Assembly: GCA_963663145.1 (NCBI GenBank)
Contig: OY760134.1
Location: 992,001-1,056,000, forward strand
Origin: Azotimanducus sp963663145
Lineage (GTDB): Bacteria > Pseudomonadota > Gammaproteobacteria > Pseudomonadales > Azotimanducaceae
Direction: 5' to 3'
DNA: 64,000 bases
Part shown: positions 55,370 to 62,913 of the stretch, one piece after another
Layout: every line of letters begins with the position of its first letter
Position numbering within the stretch: position 1 is the first letter of the stretch
Translations under genes and position numbers: made by a program
Notes under the pieces: model-generated
Told to the model about the DNA's origin: nothing
What the model saw: only the letters and a program-made list of their open reading frames with translations
Database searches by the model: none

Positions 55370-56512
55370 ATGCTGCCGCGAACACTTGACCCTAAGCAAA
55401 TGCTTGAGCGTTCCTCGCACTTTCTCTTTGGTGCACGGGGTACCGGCAAGAGCACTCTCATCCAAGCAAGCTGCGAGCACTTTGCGGACTATATTGACCT
55501 GCTTGACTCACGCTATTACCTGCGCCTCAAAACGGACCCGTCTCTGCTGCATTCCTTGGCGAGCAAGAGATTTGTGGTAATTGACGAGGTTCAGAGAATT
55601 CCGGAACTCCTTAATGAGGTTCATCGTCTCATAGAAAACAATGGCAAGCGCTTCTTGCTCACAGGAAGCAGCGCACGGCAGTTCAAGCGCTCTGGGGTGA
55701 ACCTGCTAGCCGGCAGAGCCTTCAAGGCGGAACTTTTTCCCTTGACATGGCAGGAGATATCAGAGGATCGGGAATTTGACCTGCATCGGTATCTGAGATT
55801 TGGTGGACTGCCTTCGGCGTACGTCGATGCTCACTCGGAAGAATTCTTGCACGCCTACGTGGACACTTACCTCATGGAGGAAATCCAGCAAGAAGGACTA
55901 GTCCGAAATTTACCGAACTACAGTCGCTTTCTTCAAAGCGCAGCGTTGAGCAATGGTCGGCTCTTGAATTACTCGAATGTCGCAAGCGACGCGGGATTGC
56001 CTGCCAATACTATTCGCGACTACTATCAGGTGTTGGTCGACACGCTGATCGGCTTTCAAGTACCGCCTTGGAAGGGACGCAAGTCCAGAAAGGCAGTCCA
56101 GACTGTCAAATTCTACTTGTTCGACCTCGGCGTGTCGCATACCTTAAGCGGCGTTCAGGCAATTGACCCCAGAAGCGACCTTTTTGGCACCTCCTTTGAG
56201 CACTTCATCGCCTGCGAACTTCGCGCTTTCTTGAGCTACCGAAGGCTGCGTCAGCCATTACAGTTCTGGCGCACCCACGCGGGCATTGAGGTCGATTTCG
56301 TGATCGGCGACGAAATCGCCATTGAAGTCAAGAGCAGCGAAAAGGTGACCAACCGAGACCACAAGGGTTTGCTTGCCCTCGCTGAACAGGGAAATTGGCG
56401 ACACCTGCTGCTCGTGTCTCGGGATCCACTCGAAGCAACGCACGCTTCCGGCATTCGACATGTCCACTGGGAAGAATTCCTAAAGCGTTTGTGGAATGGG
56501 GAGTATCTGTAG
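55370..56512 (+). CDS. AAA-14/DUF4143 ATPase
   Basis: A 380-residue P-loop ATPase. Walker A is FLFGARGTGKSTLI and Walker B FVVIDEVQRIPELL, with the sensor FLLTGSSARQFKR; the C-terminal DUF4143 part has THAGIEVDFVIGDEIAIEVK, the E-V-D-F and E-x-K residues of a nuclease-like fold. The start at 55370 (MLPRTLDPKQMLERSSHF) is where family homology begins; GTG 55325 is possible. It is not closely similar to the other DUF4143 protein at 27606. It adjoins an IS1380 copy, consistent with a mobile or defence-type neighbourhood. Confidence 0.87.
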   Translation: MLPRTLDPKQMLERSSHFLFGARGTGKSTLIQASCEHFADYIDLLDSRYYLRLKTDPSLLHSLASKRFVVIDEVQRIPELLNEVHRLIENNGKRFLLTGSSARQFKRSGVNLLAGRAFKAELFPLTWQEISEDREFDLHRYLRFGGLPSAYVDAHSEEFLHAYVDTYLMEEIQQEGLVRNLPNYSRFLQSAALSNGRLLNYSNVASDAGLPANTIRDYYQVLVDTLIGFQVPPWKGRKSRKAVQTVKFYLFDLGVSHTLSGVQAIDPRSDLFGTSFEHFIACELRAFLSYRRLRQPLQFWRTHAGIEVDFVIGDEIAIEVKSSEKVTNRDHKGLLALAEQGNWRHLLLVSRDPLEATHASGIRHVHWEEFLKRLWNGEYL

Positions 56513-56584
56513 GGTTCTTTAGAAAGTCGCCGAGTCGTCTCGCAGGACCTACTCAGGTGCGACCCGCTATGAACGCGCTTCTTC

Positions 56585-57629
56585 GCTTTTTGTAGCTGCT
56601 GGTTCTTGATGCGGTTCTCCATGTCCGCGCGCGCGCGCAGTACACCCTCGTGTACAGGTGCCCGCCGGATTGCGGCAGGTTGGTCACCACGAAGCGAGTG
56701 TTGGTCCCCTTCGCGCCGTGCTCCGCCTTGACGATCACCCGGCGCTCCCGGTCCCAGGTTCCGGCGGCGTACGTGAACGAGCCGAACAGCTTCTGCTTCG
56801 CGCCCGTCCCCGCATGCCGCTCCGCCGCCTCCGAGACCAGTCCGGCCGCCGATTCCATCAGCACATTGTTCTTCGCGATCCCGACGATGTACCCGACGCC
56901 GTTCTTCTCGCACCAGCGCAGCATCCGCCACCTGCAGAACCCCGAGTCGCCGCGCGGCACGATCTCCATCCCCGGCCAGCGCGCGCGCAGCGCCCTCACC
57001 AGCATCGACAGCACCGCCCAGGCGTGCCGCGCCCCGTCGATGCCGCTCGGCCGCAGGTACGAGACCAGCAGGTGCCTTCCGCAGAAGACGTACAGGGGCA
57101 GGTAGCAGTAGTGCCCGTAGTAGCCGTGGAAGAAGCGGTCCCCCTGCTCGCCGTGCAGCGGCGTGTCCGTCGCGTCGAAGTCCGGCACAAGCCGCTTCGG
57201 CGGCACCGCGTGCGAGGACGCGAACTGTTCGAACAGCACCCGGTGCACGGCCAGCGCCGCGCCGCGGTCGGCGCGCCGCTCCAACCGGCACAGCGTCGAC
57301 GGACTCGCCAGCTCCGAGTCCACGCCCACCGCCGCCCGCAGCGCTAGGCCGTGCCGAAGCTCCGAGTGGTCGTCCGGGTCCTCCTCCCCCAGCGCCAGCG
57401 CGTACACCCGCTGGCGCAGCATCTCGAGCACCCCGTGCCCGCAGCTCGCGCTCCGGCGCGGGTCCTCCAACAGGCCGGCCACGGACTTGGTCAGCCCCGT
57501 CCTCCGGTCCACCTCGGACAGCAGCTGGATGCCGCCGTTCCCGGTGACGTGCCCGCCGTCGAATCCGCATTCGATCCGGCGGCCATTGACGGTGGAAAAC
57601 CCGATCGGGGAATGGTAACGTTTCGTCAT
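56585..57629 (-). pseudogene. IS1380 transposase, frameshifted and truncated
   Basis: The reading frame starts with MTKRYHSPIGFSTVNGRR and contains GNGGIQLLSEVDRRTGL, DFDATDTPLHGEQGDRFFHG (catalytic Asp region) and IVPRGDSGFCRW (second Asp), typical of IS1380. After LYTRVYCARA the frame breaks in a 13-base GC alternation at 56626-56638: removing one CG unit restores DMENRIKNQQLQK, the conserved continuation. The sequence then ends about 100 residues early. The enzyme should be inactive. Confidence 0.85.
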
Positions 57630-57690
57630 GGCGGGTTCTCCTGCGAGAACTGATTTAACACCCTAATTTTACAGGGGTTCCCGCCATCCT
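56585..57690 (-). mobile_element. IS1380-family element, 3'-truncated
   Basis: The region is strikingly more GC-rich than its surroundings and encodes only the N-terminal part of an IS1380 transposase. The element stops abruptly near 56585-56600, without the last roughly 100 transposase codons or a terminal repeat. The other end probably lies within 57655-57690, just upstream of the gene (TGTAAAATTAGGGTGTT on the minus strand). No target-site duplication can be identified. Confidence 0.75.
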
Positions 57691-57771
57691 TCTTTACTTA
57701 CTGGTGAAAGATCCGGGCTAGAGTCTCCGCCTCCGGGCAGTGGACAGCGGCGCTTCTGCTGCGGCGTTGAA

Positions 57772-57785
57772 GGAATGGGACACCC
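57772..57785. repeat. Dispersed GGAATGGGACACCC motif, copy at 57772
   Basis: Exact 14-base match to the copy at 55148. A GGGCACCC/GGGTGTCC hairpin follows near 57815-57835, just before the DJ-1/PfpI gene. The 220-base gap holding it has no gene. Confidence 0.5.
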
Positions 57786-57852
57786 ACCCAAGCGTCGGTG
57801 GCTGTAGCATTGGGCACCCCGATGGGTGTCCTTATTGCAAGGTGGAAAATAC

Positions 57853-58455
57853 GTGATTGAGGTCGGCGTACTGTTGTTCGATGGTGTTGAGCCGCTTGAT
57901 GCCATCGGCCCATTCGAGGTGTTTTCGGTCGCCTCAAGGATGCAAAGCGGCAATACGCCTAGCGAGCAGCGACTCAGTGTATCCCTCATTGCTAAAGAAA
58001 ATACCGTCGCGGTGGAGGCGCGCTACGGAGTTCAGCTTCACCCGCATTTTGGATTCGGCGAACATCCGCTACTTCAAGTTGCCATTATACCAGGGGGAAT
58101 CGTTGAAGAAGCTCGTCATTGTCCACGTCTGCGTTTGTGGATTTGCAAGGCTGCGAACAGCGCCGAGATACTGGCTTCCGTATGCAATGGTGCCTTCTTG
58201 CTGGCTGAGGCTGGGTTGTTGGACGGTCGGCAGGCTAGTACGCATTGGCAGGATGCAGCTAAACTCCGTGCGTCCTTTCCCAAGGTTGATGTCGTGAATG
58301 AGGTCTGGTGTGATGAAGGTGAGATTGTGACCTCCGCGGGCATTTCGGCGGGCATTGACATGAGCCTGCATTTGGTGGCTCGTCTTTCCGGCACGGACTT
58401 GGCGCGTCGTACGGCGCACCAAATGGCTTACGAATGGCGAGAGTCGCGTCGGTGA
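57853..58455 (+). CDS. DJ-1/PfpI family protein
   Basis: A 200-residue DJ-1/PfpI (glutamine-amidotransferase-like) protein. VGVLLFDGVEPLDAIGPFEV is the N-terminal signature and the nucleophile elbow is ASVCNGAFLLAEAGLLDG, followed by QASTHWQDAAKL; these match the GATase1 domain found in AraC-like regulators and isocyanide-hydratase-like proteins, here without the DNA-binding part. The start is the GTG at 57853. The catalytic Cys is present; the substrate is unknown. Confidence 0.85.
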   Translation: MIEVGVLLFDGVEPLDAIGPFEVFSVASRMQSGNTPSEQRLSVSLIAKENTVAVEARYGVQLHPHFGFGEHPLLQVAIIPGGIVEEARHCPRLRLWICKAANSAEILASVCNGAFLLAEAGLLDGRQASTHWQDAAKLRASFPKVDVVNEVWCDEGEIVTSAGISAGIDMSLHLVARLSGTDLARRTAHQMAYEWRESRR

Positions 58456-58501
58456 GTGGTGCTGAGCCGGTAGTCTAGGCGAAGATGTGGAGGTAACTGG
58501 T

Positions 58502-58588
58502 ATGTCAAAAGTGGAATGGGACACGCCGCGTTCTGAGATCGAGTGGAAGTGCTCGCTGCGGAGTGTGTGCTTCGGAGCCTTGGGCTGA
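58502..58588 (+). CDS. Possible 28-residue small protein
   Basis: ATG 58502 is preceded by a perfect GGAGGT seven bases upstream, and the frame runs 28 codons (starting MSKVEWDTPRSEIEW) to TGA. It overlaps the dispersed GGAATGGGACAC motif, which also generates an EWDTP reading at 55147, so it may be an artefact of that repeat. No family is recognised. Confidence 0.25.
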   Translation: MSKVEWDTPRSEIEWKCSLRSVCFGALG

Positions 58589-58663
58589 TGCGGAATTGAC
58601 TCTCCGTTAAGCGCCAGTATTTACCCTTTCTTCGCTTGCGTCGCCCTTTGTTCTGGAGAGCCG

Positions 58664-59440
58664 CTAGAACTCCTCAAGTAGTCGGCCGCGGCCGACTACT
58701 TGGTCTTGAACGCCGCAGGCGCGCAGGGCGTGCCATAGGTTGGCGACGTTGACGGGGATCAGGGGTTTTTCTAGTTGGTGTTCTAGGGTGGGGAACAAAT
58801 CCAAGGTGGAGAGGTTGGTGCCGAATTGCACTATGGCGTCCACGTCATCGCCGTCCACTTCGCGCACGGCCTCAAGCACCTCGGAGATGGGGGTTTGGGC
58901 GATGGCGGTTGCGGTTGGACGGTTCATGCCCTTCACTTTTTTCACCTTGAAGCCAACCTCATCGAAGTAGCGCCTCACATTCACCTCGCCGATGGGTGGA
59001 TGGGGTGAGATCACCGAGAGGGTCTTGGCTGCGAAGCATTCCAGGGCGTGGGCTGTTGCCACATTGCCCACCGTGAGGCCCATGTCCCCTATGTGTTCGC
59101 GGATGCTTTGCTCGAACTTCTCACTGCCTTCAACCCCGCCCCAATAAGTCTCGGAGGACATGCCCAACATGATATGGGTGACATCGGCGGACAGCGCGTT
59201 TCGCAGCGCCAAGGGGATTTCGCCACGCATGATGTCCAGGAATCGTTCGAACACGGTGTCCACATGGTCGCCGCTCGACTCCACCTCGCCGGCCCAGTCG
59301 CTGAGCTCGATCCAAAACCTCGAGGCGTGCCAGCTGACACCTTCGAAGTGGAACTTTTGCAGATCGTATTCCACGCCCGTGTTGGTCGATGGGATGACCA
59401 CGCCGATGCGGGCGCGATGGGCGATTTGGTAGTTGTTCAT
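58664..59440 (-). CDS. Maleate isomerase-like Asp/Glu racemase superfamily protein (no catalytic Cys)
   Basis: A 258-residue protein. GVVIPSTNTGVEYDLQKF is the superfamily N-terminal motif. The two catalytic Cys positions of maleate isomerases (GCTSGS and SCTNL types) read GMSSETYWGG and FGTNLSTLD here, so both are replaced. Otherwise it is full length with intact blocks (SVISPHPPIGEVNVRRYF). It may use a different chemistry or bind ligand without racemase action. Start 59440 overlaps the upstream gene's stop by ATGA. Confidence 0.8.
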   Translation of the reverse strand: MNNYQIAHRARIGVVIPSTNTGVEYDLQKFHFEGVSWHASRFWIELSDWAGEVESSGDHVDTVFERFLDIMRGEIPLALRNALSADVTHIMLGMSSETYWGGVEGSEKFEQSIREHIGDMGLTVGNVATAHALECFAAKTLSVISPHPPIGEVNVRRYFDEVGFKVKKVKGMNRPTATAIAQTPISEVLEAVREVDGDDVDAIVQFGTNLSTLDLFPTLEHQLEKPLIPVNVANLWHALRACGVQDQVVGRGRLLEEF

Positions 59441-60141
59441 TTTGTGAGTGAGACTCCAATAGGGAAGGCTTGCGGACGGGTTTGGCCCCGTAGCACCGAG
59501 CGGAGATAGTCCGGCGCGACAAGGTGGCAATAGTAGTTGCCTTGAAAGCGCTCCGGAAGCGGGATCCACCAGGCACGCGGGACGAAGAGCGCTCGCGAAT
59601 GAAGCTGTAGCACGCCTTCTTCATCCATGCTCGCTGCCTGAAACGGCCAGGGATCAAGCCAACTGGGTCCCATGAAGCTTGTCTGCTCCGCCTCAATGAG
59701 GACATCGACCGGGTCAAGGCGGAGCTCACTCGCTGGGATTTCCGCCTGTAGCTTGTCCAAGAGCCAAGTGTGCACTCTGGCGCAATCTTGGTCGCCTTCG
59801 GCGACCAGTTCTCCCGCCACGCCCGCGTGCGTAGTGTTGATCCGTTCCGCAGTACGCATTTTGCAGGAAACCGTCCTCATCAATTCCGTCTCGTCTGGAT
59901 CGGGGTTGCTGAATAGTTGCTGTACCACAAAGGGGGCATCCGTCGCCTTGGATTCCACGAACGCCTCATAGTCTTCGTGCACCACCACCTTCGGCAGTAA
60001 CTTGGTGCCCGCAATCACCTGCTGCGCTTGGGCGCATATGGGAGCGGTGGACTCTGCTATCGTCGGCAGTGACGCCCAGCAACACACTGCGCCGAGCAGC
60101 GCCGCGGCGAGACAACCAATCCTCCGCACCGATAAGCCCAT
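59437..60141 (-). CDS. Secreted protein of unknown function
   Basis: A 234-residue protein with an N-terminal signal peptide (RIGCLAAALLGAVCCWASLP) and no lipobox. The mature region contains at least four Cys (PICAQAQ, SCKMRT, DCARVH, YYCHLV) and could form disulfides. No family is recognised. It is translationally linked to the flanking racemase-like genes (ATGA overlap at its end; 5 bases after the preceding gene), so it probably serves the same process, perhaps as a periplasmic binding or processing component; this is inference. Confidence 0.7.
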   Translation of the reverse strand: MGLSVRRIGCLAAALLGAVCCWASLPTIAESTAPICAQAQQVIAGTKLLPKVVVHEDYEAFVESKATDAPFVVQQLFSNPDPDETELMRTVSCKMRTAERINTTHAGVAGELVAEGDQDCARVHTWLLDKLQAEIPASELRLDPVDVLIEAEQTSFMGPSWLDPWPFQAASMDEEGVLQLHSRALFVPRAWWIPLPERFQGNYYCHLVAPDYLRSVLRGQTRPQAFPIGVSLTK

Positions 60142-60146
60142 GCGCC

Positions 60147-60983
60147 TCAACAAGTCTCGAACAGGCGCCCGAGATGGTCGTACTGGTCACCTATCCCCGA
60201 GCTTCTCAAGGCATGCCAGATGGTGGCCACATTGATGGGCACGAGTGGCTTGCCGAGCCATTTCTCGATGACCGGAAAGGTCGAGGCGGTGGAGAGGTTG
60301 GTGCCGACCTGAATGATGGCGTCCACATCATCGCCGTCCACCTGCCGAACCAGTTCCATGACCCGATGATCGGGAACAAGTGCAATCGCATCATGCGCGT
60401 TCTCGCAGCGCAATCCAACAAGATGCTTGACGCGATAGCCGGCGTCTTCGAAGAACAGCCGCACATTGACATCACCGACCGGTTGATAGGGCGTGATCAC
60501 GCTCAGGGTTCGGCCTTGATTGGCGGGTACCTTCAGGGCATCGAGGGCCGAGAGCACCGAGTTCGCGCCCGTGGTGAGCCCGGTGTCTTGACCCACCAGT
60601 TCTTGGATTCTGTCAACGAACCCGTCATTCCCCTTGATGCCGCCCCAGAAGGTCTCCGCCGACATGCCCATCAGCACATGGTCGGGTTTGCAGGTCATGA
60701 TGCTGGCGATGGATGCGGCGACGGTTTCGCGAAGCGCTTCGAGGAATCGGACAAAATTGTCGTTGTCGCTCAAGTCCGCGTTTTCGATCATAAAGCGGCT
60801 GGTATGCCAGGTGACGCCGTGCGGAATGATGCGCTGGCAGTCGTATTCCACCGAGGTGTTGGTCGAAGGAATGATCACGCCGATCTTGGCGCGGTGGCCT
60901 ATGTAGTTGTCGAGATACCCGTCGGTATGTTGGTCGCGATCACGGGTGCGCGACCGGTCGATGTCTGTGAATGAAAGTGTCAT
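60147..60983 (-). CDS. Maleate isomerase-like Asp/Glu racemase superfamily protein, paralog 2
   Basis: A 278-residue paralog of the protein at 58664. Shared blocks are VIIPSTNTSVEYDCQR, LGKPLVPINVATIWHALRSS and DDVDAIIQVGTNLSTAS. The catalytic Cys positions read GMSAETFWGG and VGTNL, again without Cys. It has an extra N-terminal 25 residues. Two full-length Cys-less paralogs in one operon suggest a heteromeric or divergent-substrate pair. Confidence 0.8.
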   Translation of the reverse strand: MTLSFTDIDRSRTRDRDQHTDGYLDNYIGHRAKIGVIIPSTNTSVEYDCQRIIPHGVTWHTSRFMIENADLSDNDNFVRFLEALRETVAASIASIMTCKPDHVLMGMSAETFWGGIKGNDGFVDRIQELVGQDTGLTTGANSVLSALDALKVPANQGRTLSVITPYQPVGDVNVRLFFEDAGYRVKHLVGLRCENAHDAIALVPDHRVMELVRQVDGDDVDAIIQVGTNLSTASTFPVIEKWLGKPLVPINVATIWHALRSSGIGDQYDHLGRLFETC

Positions 60984-61010
60984 GGGTCCGCCTCGTCAAA
61001 AATGAATATC

Positions 61011-62225
61011 TCAATGCATGGCTTCGCTTATCCGAACACAGTTGATCATCGCACGTTCCAGCAGGAACGCCTTGGCTTTGATCGGATCGGCGGCGGTCTG
61101 CATGAATTGCCGCTGACGTGCACGCCGCACCTCCGGGTCGGTCGCTTCCATGAGTTTCTTGTTGGCGATGGTGTGCGATTGCACGAATTGCACGGCGAGG
61201 TCGCGCCGCTGTCGGTTGTAGCGTTCGAACAAGGGCCTGTGCGGCTCGCCGTCCGCGAGGATGCGCACCAGTTTCGCGCCCAAATTATTGGCATCGTGCA
61301 GACCGCCGTTCATGCCCATGCCCCCCAAGGGATTGTTGATGTGACACGAGTCGCCGGCAAGTATCACGCGCCCCGTGAAATAGGTTTCCGCGACGCGCTG
61401 ATTGACCTTGTAGAGCGTGCGATGGCCAATGTCATAGCTACCTTCTTTCTTCCACAGGCGCCCAAGGCGGTCTTGTATGTGCGAATCCGACAGCACTTGC
61501 GCCTCGTCACTCGCATCCTTCGGCCAAGTGGGGAAGAGCACCCGCCAAATCTTCTCCGTGCGTAGCAGCACGCACCACTCTTCCGGATCCGCGATGTAGT
61601 TGACCCAGGCGAGGTCTTCGATCACCTGCTCGAAGGGAAAGGGCGTGCTCACCACGAGGAATTGCTCATCATAGGTGAACCCCAAAAACTCGATCCCGAC
61701 CGACCTGCGAATCTGCGAGCGCGCCCCCTCGGCGCTGACAAGGAACGCGCCCTCGTGATGTTCGATGCCATTGGCGGATCGCACCACCGCCGTCACCCGG
61801 TCAGCCTGCTGCGAAACGCCTGTCACCTCTTGGGAGAATCGAACCTCGGCGGCATCGAGCGCTTCAAGTTGCCGGTTCACCAGGCGCGTAAACTCGTACT
61901 GTTCGAGTTGCAGCCTGAAGGGAAACCGTGTGCTGTCGGCGATCAGTCTCATGTCGAAGTTGGCGATCTCGCCTGTCTGTCGATCACGGTATTGGTAGCG
62001 GTCGGCGATGAGGCCGAGTTCGAGCATCTCGTCGATCACGCCAAAACCGAGATCGGCGATCATCTCAAGGCTTGGCGGATGAAAGGTGGAAGCGCGTAAA
62101 TCCACCGGCAGGCCCGGTGCCTTCTCGAACACAACCACCGGCACGTCGCGCCCAGCGAGATACAGCGCGAGCAGCGAACCGACCGGCCCTGAGCCGGCGA
62201 TGAGGACTGGCAATTGCGCGGACAT
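61011..62225 (-). CDS. FAD-dependent aromatic-ring-type monooxygenase
   Basis: A 404-residue class A flavoprotein monooxygenase. GSGPVGSLLALYLAGRDVPV is the FAD-binding GxGxxG motif, EGARSQIRRSVGI the DG-type motif, and GRVILAGDSCHINNPLGGMG the second FAD motif. Relatives hydroxylate aromatic acids such as 6-hydroxynicotinate or phenols. Within this cluster, which also contains a maleamate-amidase-like and maleate-isomerase-like proteins, a role in degrading a heteroaromatic or aromatic compound is plausible. Confidence 0.88.
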   Translation of the reverse strand: MSAQLPVLIAGSGPVGSLLALYLAGRDVPVVVFEKAPGLPVDLRASTFHPPSLEMIADLGFGVIDEMLELGLIADRYQYRDRQTGEIANFDMRLIADSTRFPFRLQLEQYEFTRLVNRQLEALDAAEVRFSQEVTGVSQQADRVTAVVRSANGIEHHEGAFLVSAEGARSQIRRSVGIEFLGFTYDEQFLVVSTPFPFEQVIEDLAWVNYIADPEEWCVLLRTEKIWRVLFPTWPKDASDEAQVLSDSHIQDRLGRLWKKEGSYDIGHRTLYKVNQRVAETYFTGRVILAGDSCHINNPLGGMGMNGGLHDANNLGAKLVRILADGEPHRPLFERYNRQRRDLAVQFVQSHTIANKKLMEATDPEVRRARQRQFMQTAADPIKAKAFLLERAMINCVRISEAMH

Positions 62226-62237
62226 GCGGCAATGCGG

Positions 62238-62840
62238 TCAGCGCGACAGGACGGGCAGGAGTTGCGTCATGAGCTCATCCACCGTCAGGACATCCGCGTA
62301 CTTGGCCTGAAGGTCAAAGAGGTTGGCCCGGTGCGCGTCCTGATTGCGGTCGGCGACCGCTTCTCGAGGCACGACCACCCGGTACTCTTGCTGCAGCCCA
62401 TCGACCGCGGTGGCGCGCACGCAGCCACTGGTCGTGAGGCCGGTCACGATCAGGGAATCGACTCCCTTGGCGCGCAAGCGCTGATCGAGATCGGTCTTAT
62501 GGAACGCGCTTGCCCAGTGCTTGTCGATCAGCAGGTCGGATGATCGCCTGGGGAGGCGCTCGTCGATGCGCACCCAGTCTGAATCATGCGCGAGCAGGTT
62601 GAGTGCGGGCACTCGTTCGCGAAAAACCCGTGCCTCTCTTTCACTCCGATACACCACGCGCGTGAACACCACCAGCGCTCCCGCCCGGTGAAACTCGTCG
62701 ATCAGGTGCCTGTTGGTTTCGATCACCTCTGGACAGTCACAGCCGAGCGGGCAGGCAGGGTCGGTGAACCCTTTCATCATATCGACCACGATCAGGGCGG
62801 GCCGGCTACCGAGTCCGATATCCTTGCGCTCAAGATCCAT
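62238..62840 (-). CDS. Isochorismatase-family amidohydrolase (carbamoylsarcosine/maleamate amidase-like)
   Basis: A 200-residue cysteine hydrolase. The catalytic Asp is in ALIVVDMMKGF, Lys in LLIDKHWASAF and the nucleophile Cys in TGLTTSGCVRATAVDGL. The form TSGCVRATA is typical of N-carbamoylsarcosine and maleamate amidases. It lies 12 bases upstream of the FAD monooxygenase gene and is probably in the same transcript. Confidence 0.88.
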   Translation of the reverse strand: MDLERKDIGLGSRPALIVVDMMKGFTDPACPLGCDCPEVIETNRHLIDEFHRAGALVVFTRVVYRSEREARVFRERVPALNLLAHDSDWVRIDERLPRRSSDLLIDKHWASAFHKTDLDQRLRAKGVDSLIVTGLTTSGCVRATAVDGLQQEYRVVVPREAVADRNQDAHRANLFDLQAKYADVLTVDELMTQLLPVLSR

Positions 62841-62913
62841 GCGCGGTCTCCCATAGGGGCTGGCTTGACCGATTCACGTCGGACTGTCCCCGAGGCACTG
62901 AACCTATTGACAT

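Noticed and set aside
56251..57570. 439-codon open frame on the minus strand
   Set aside because: Arg/Ala/Gly-rich out-of-frame reading of the IS1380 transposase, then antisense to the DUF4143 gene; high GC suppresses stop codons. Only its short MENRIK segment is meaningful, as the true transposase continuation.
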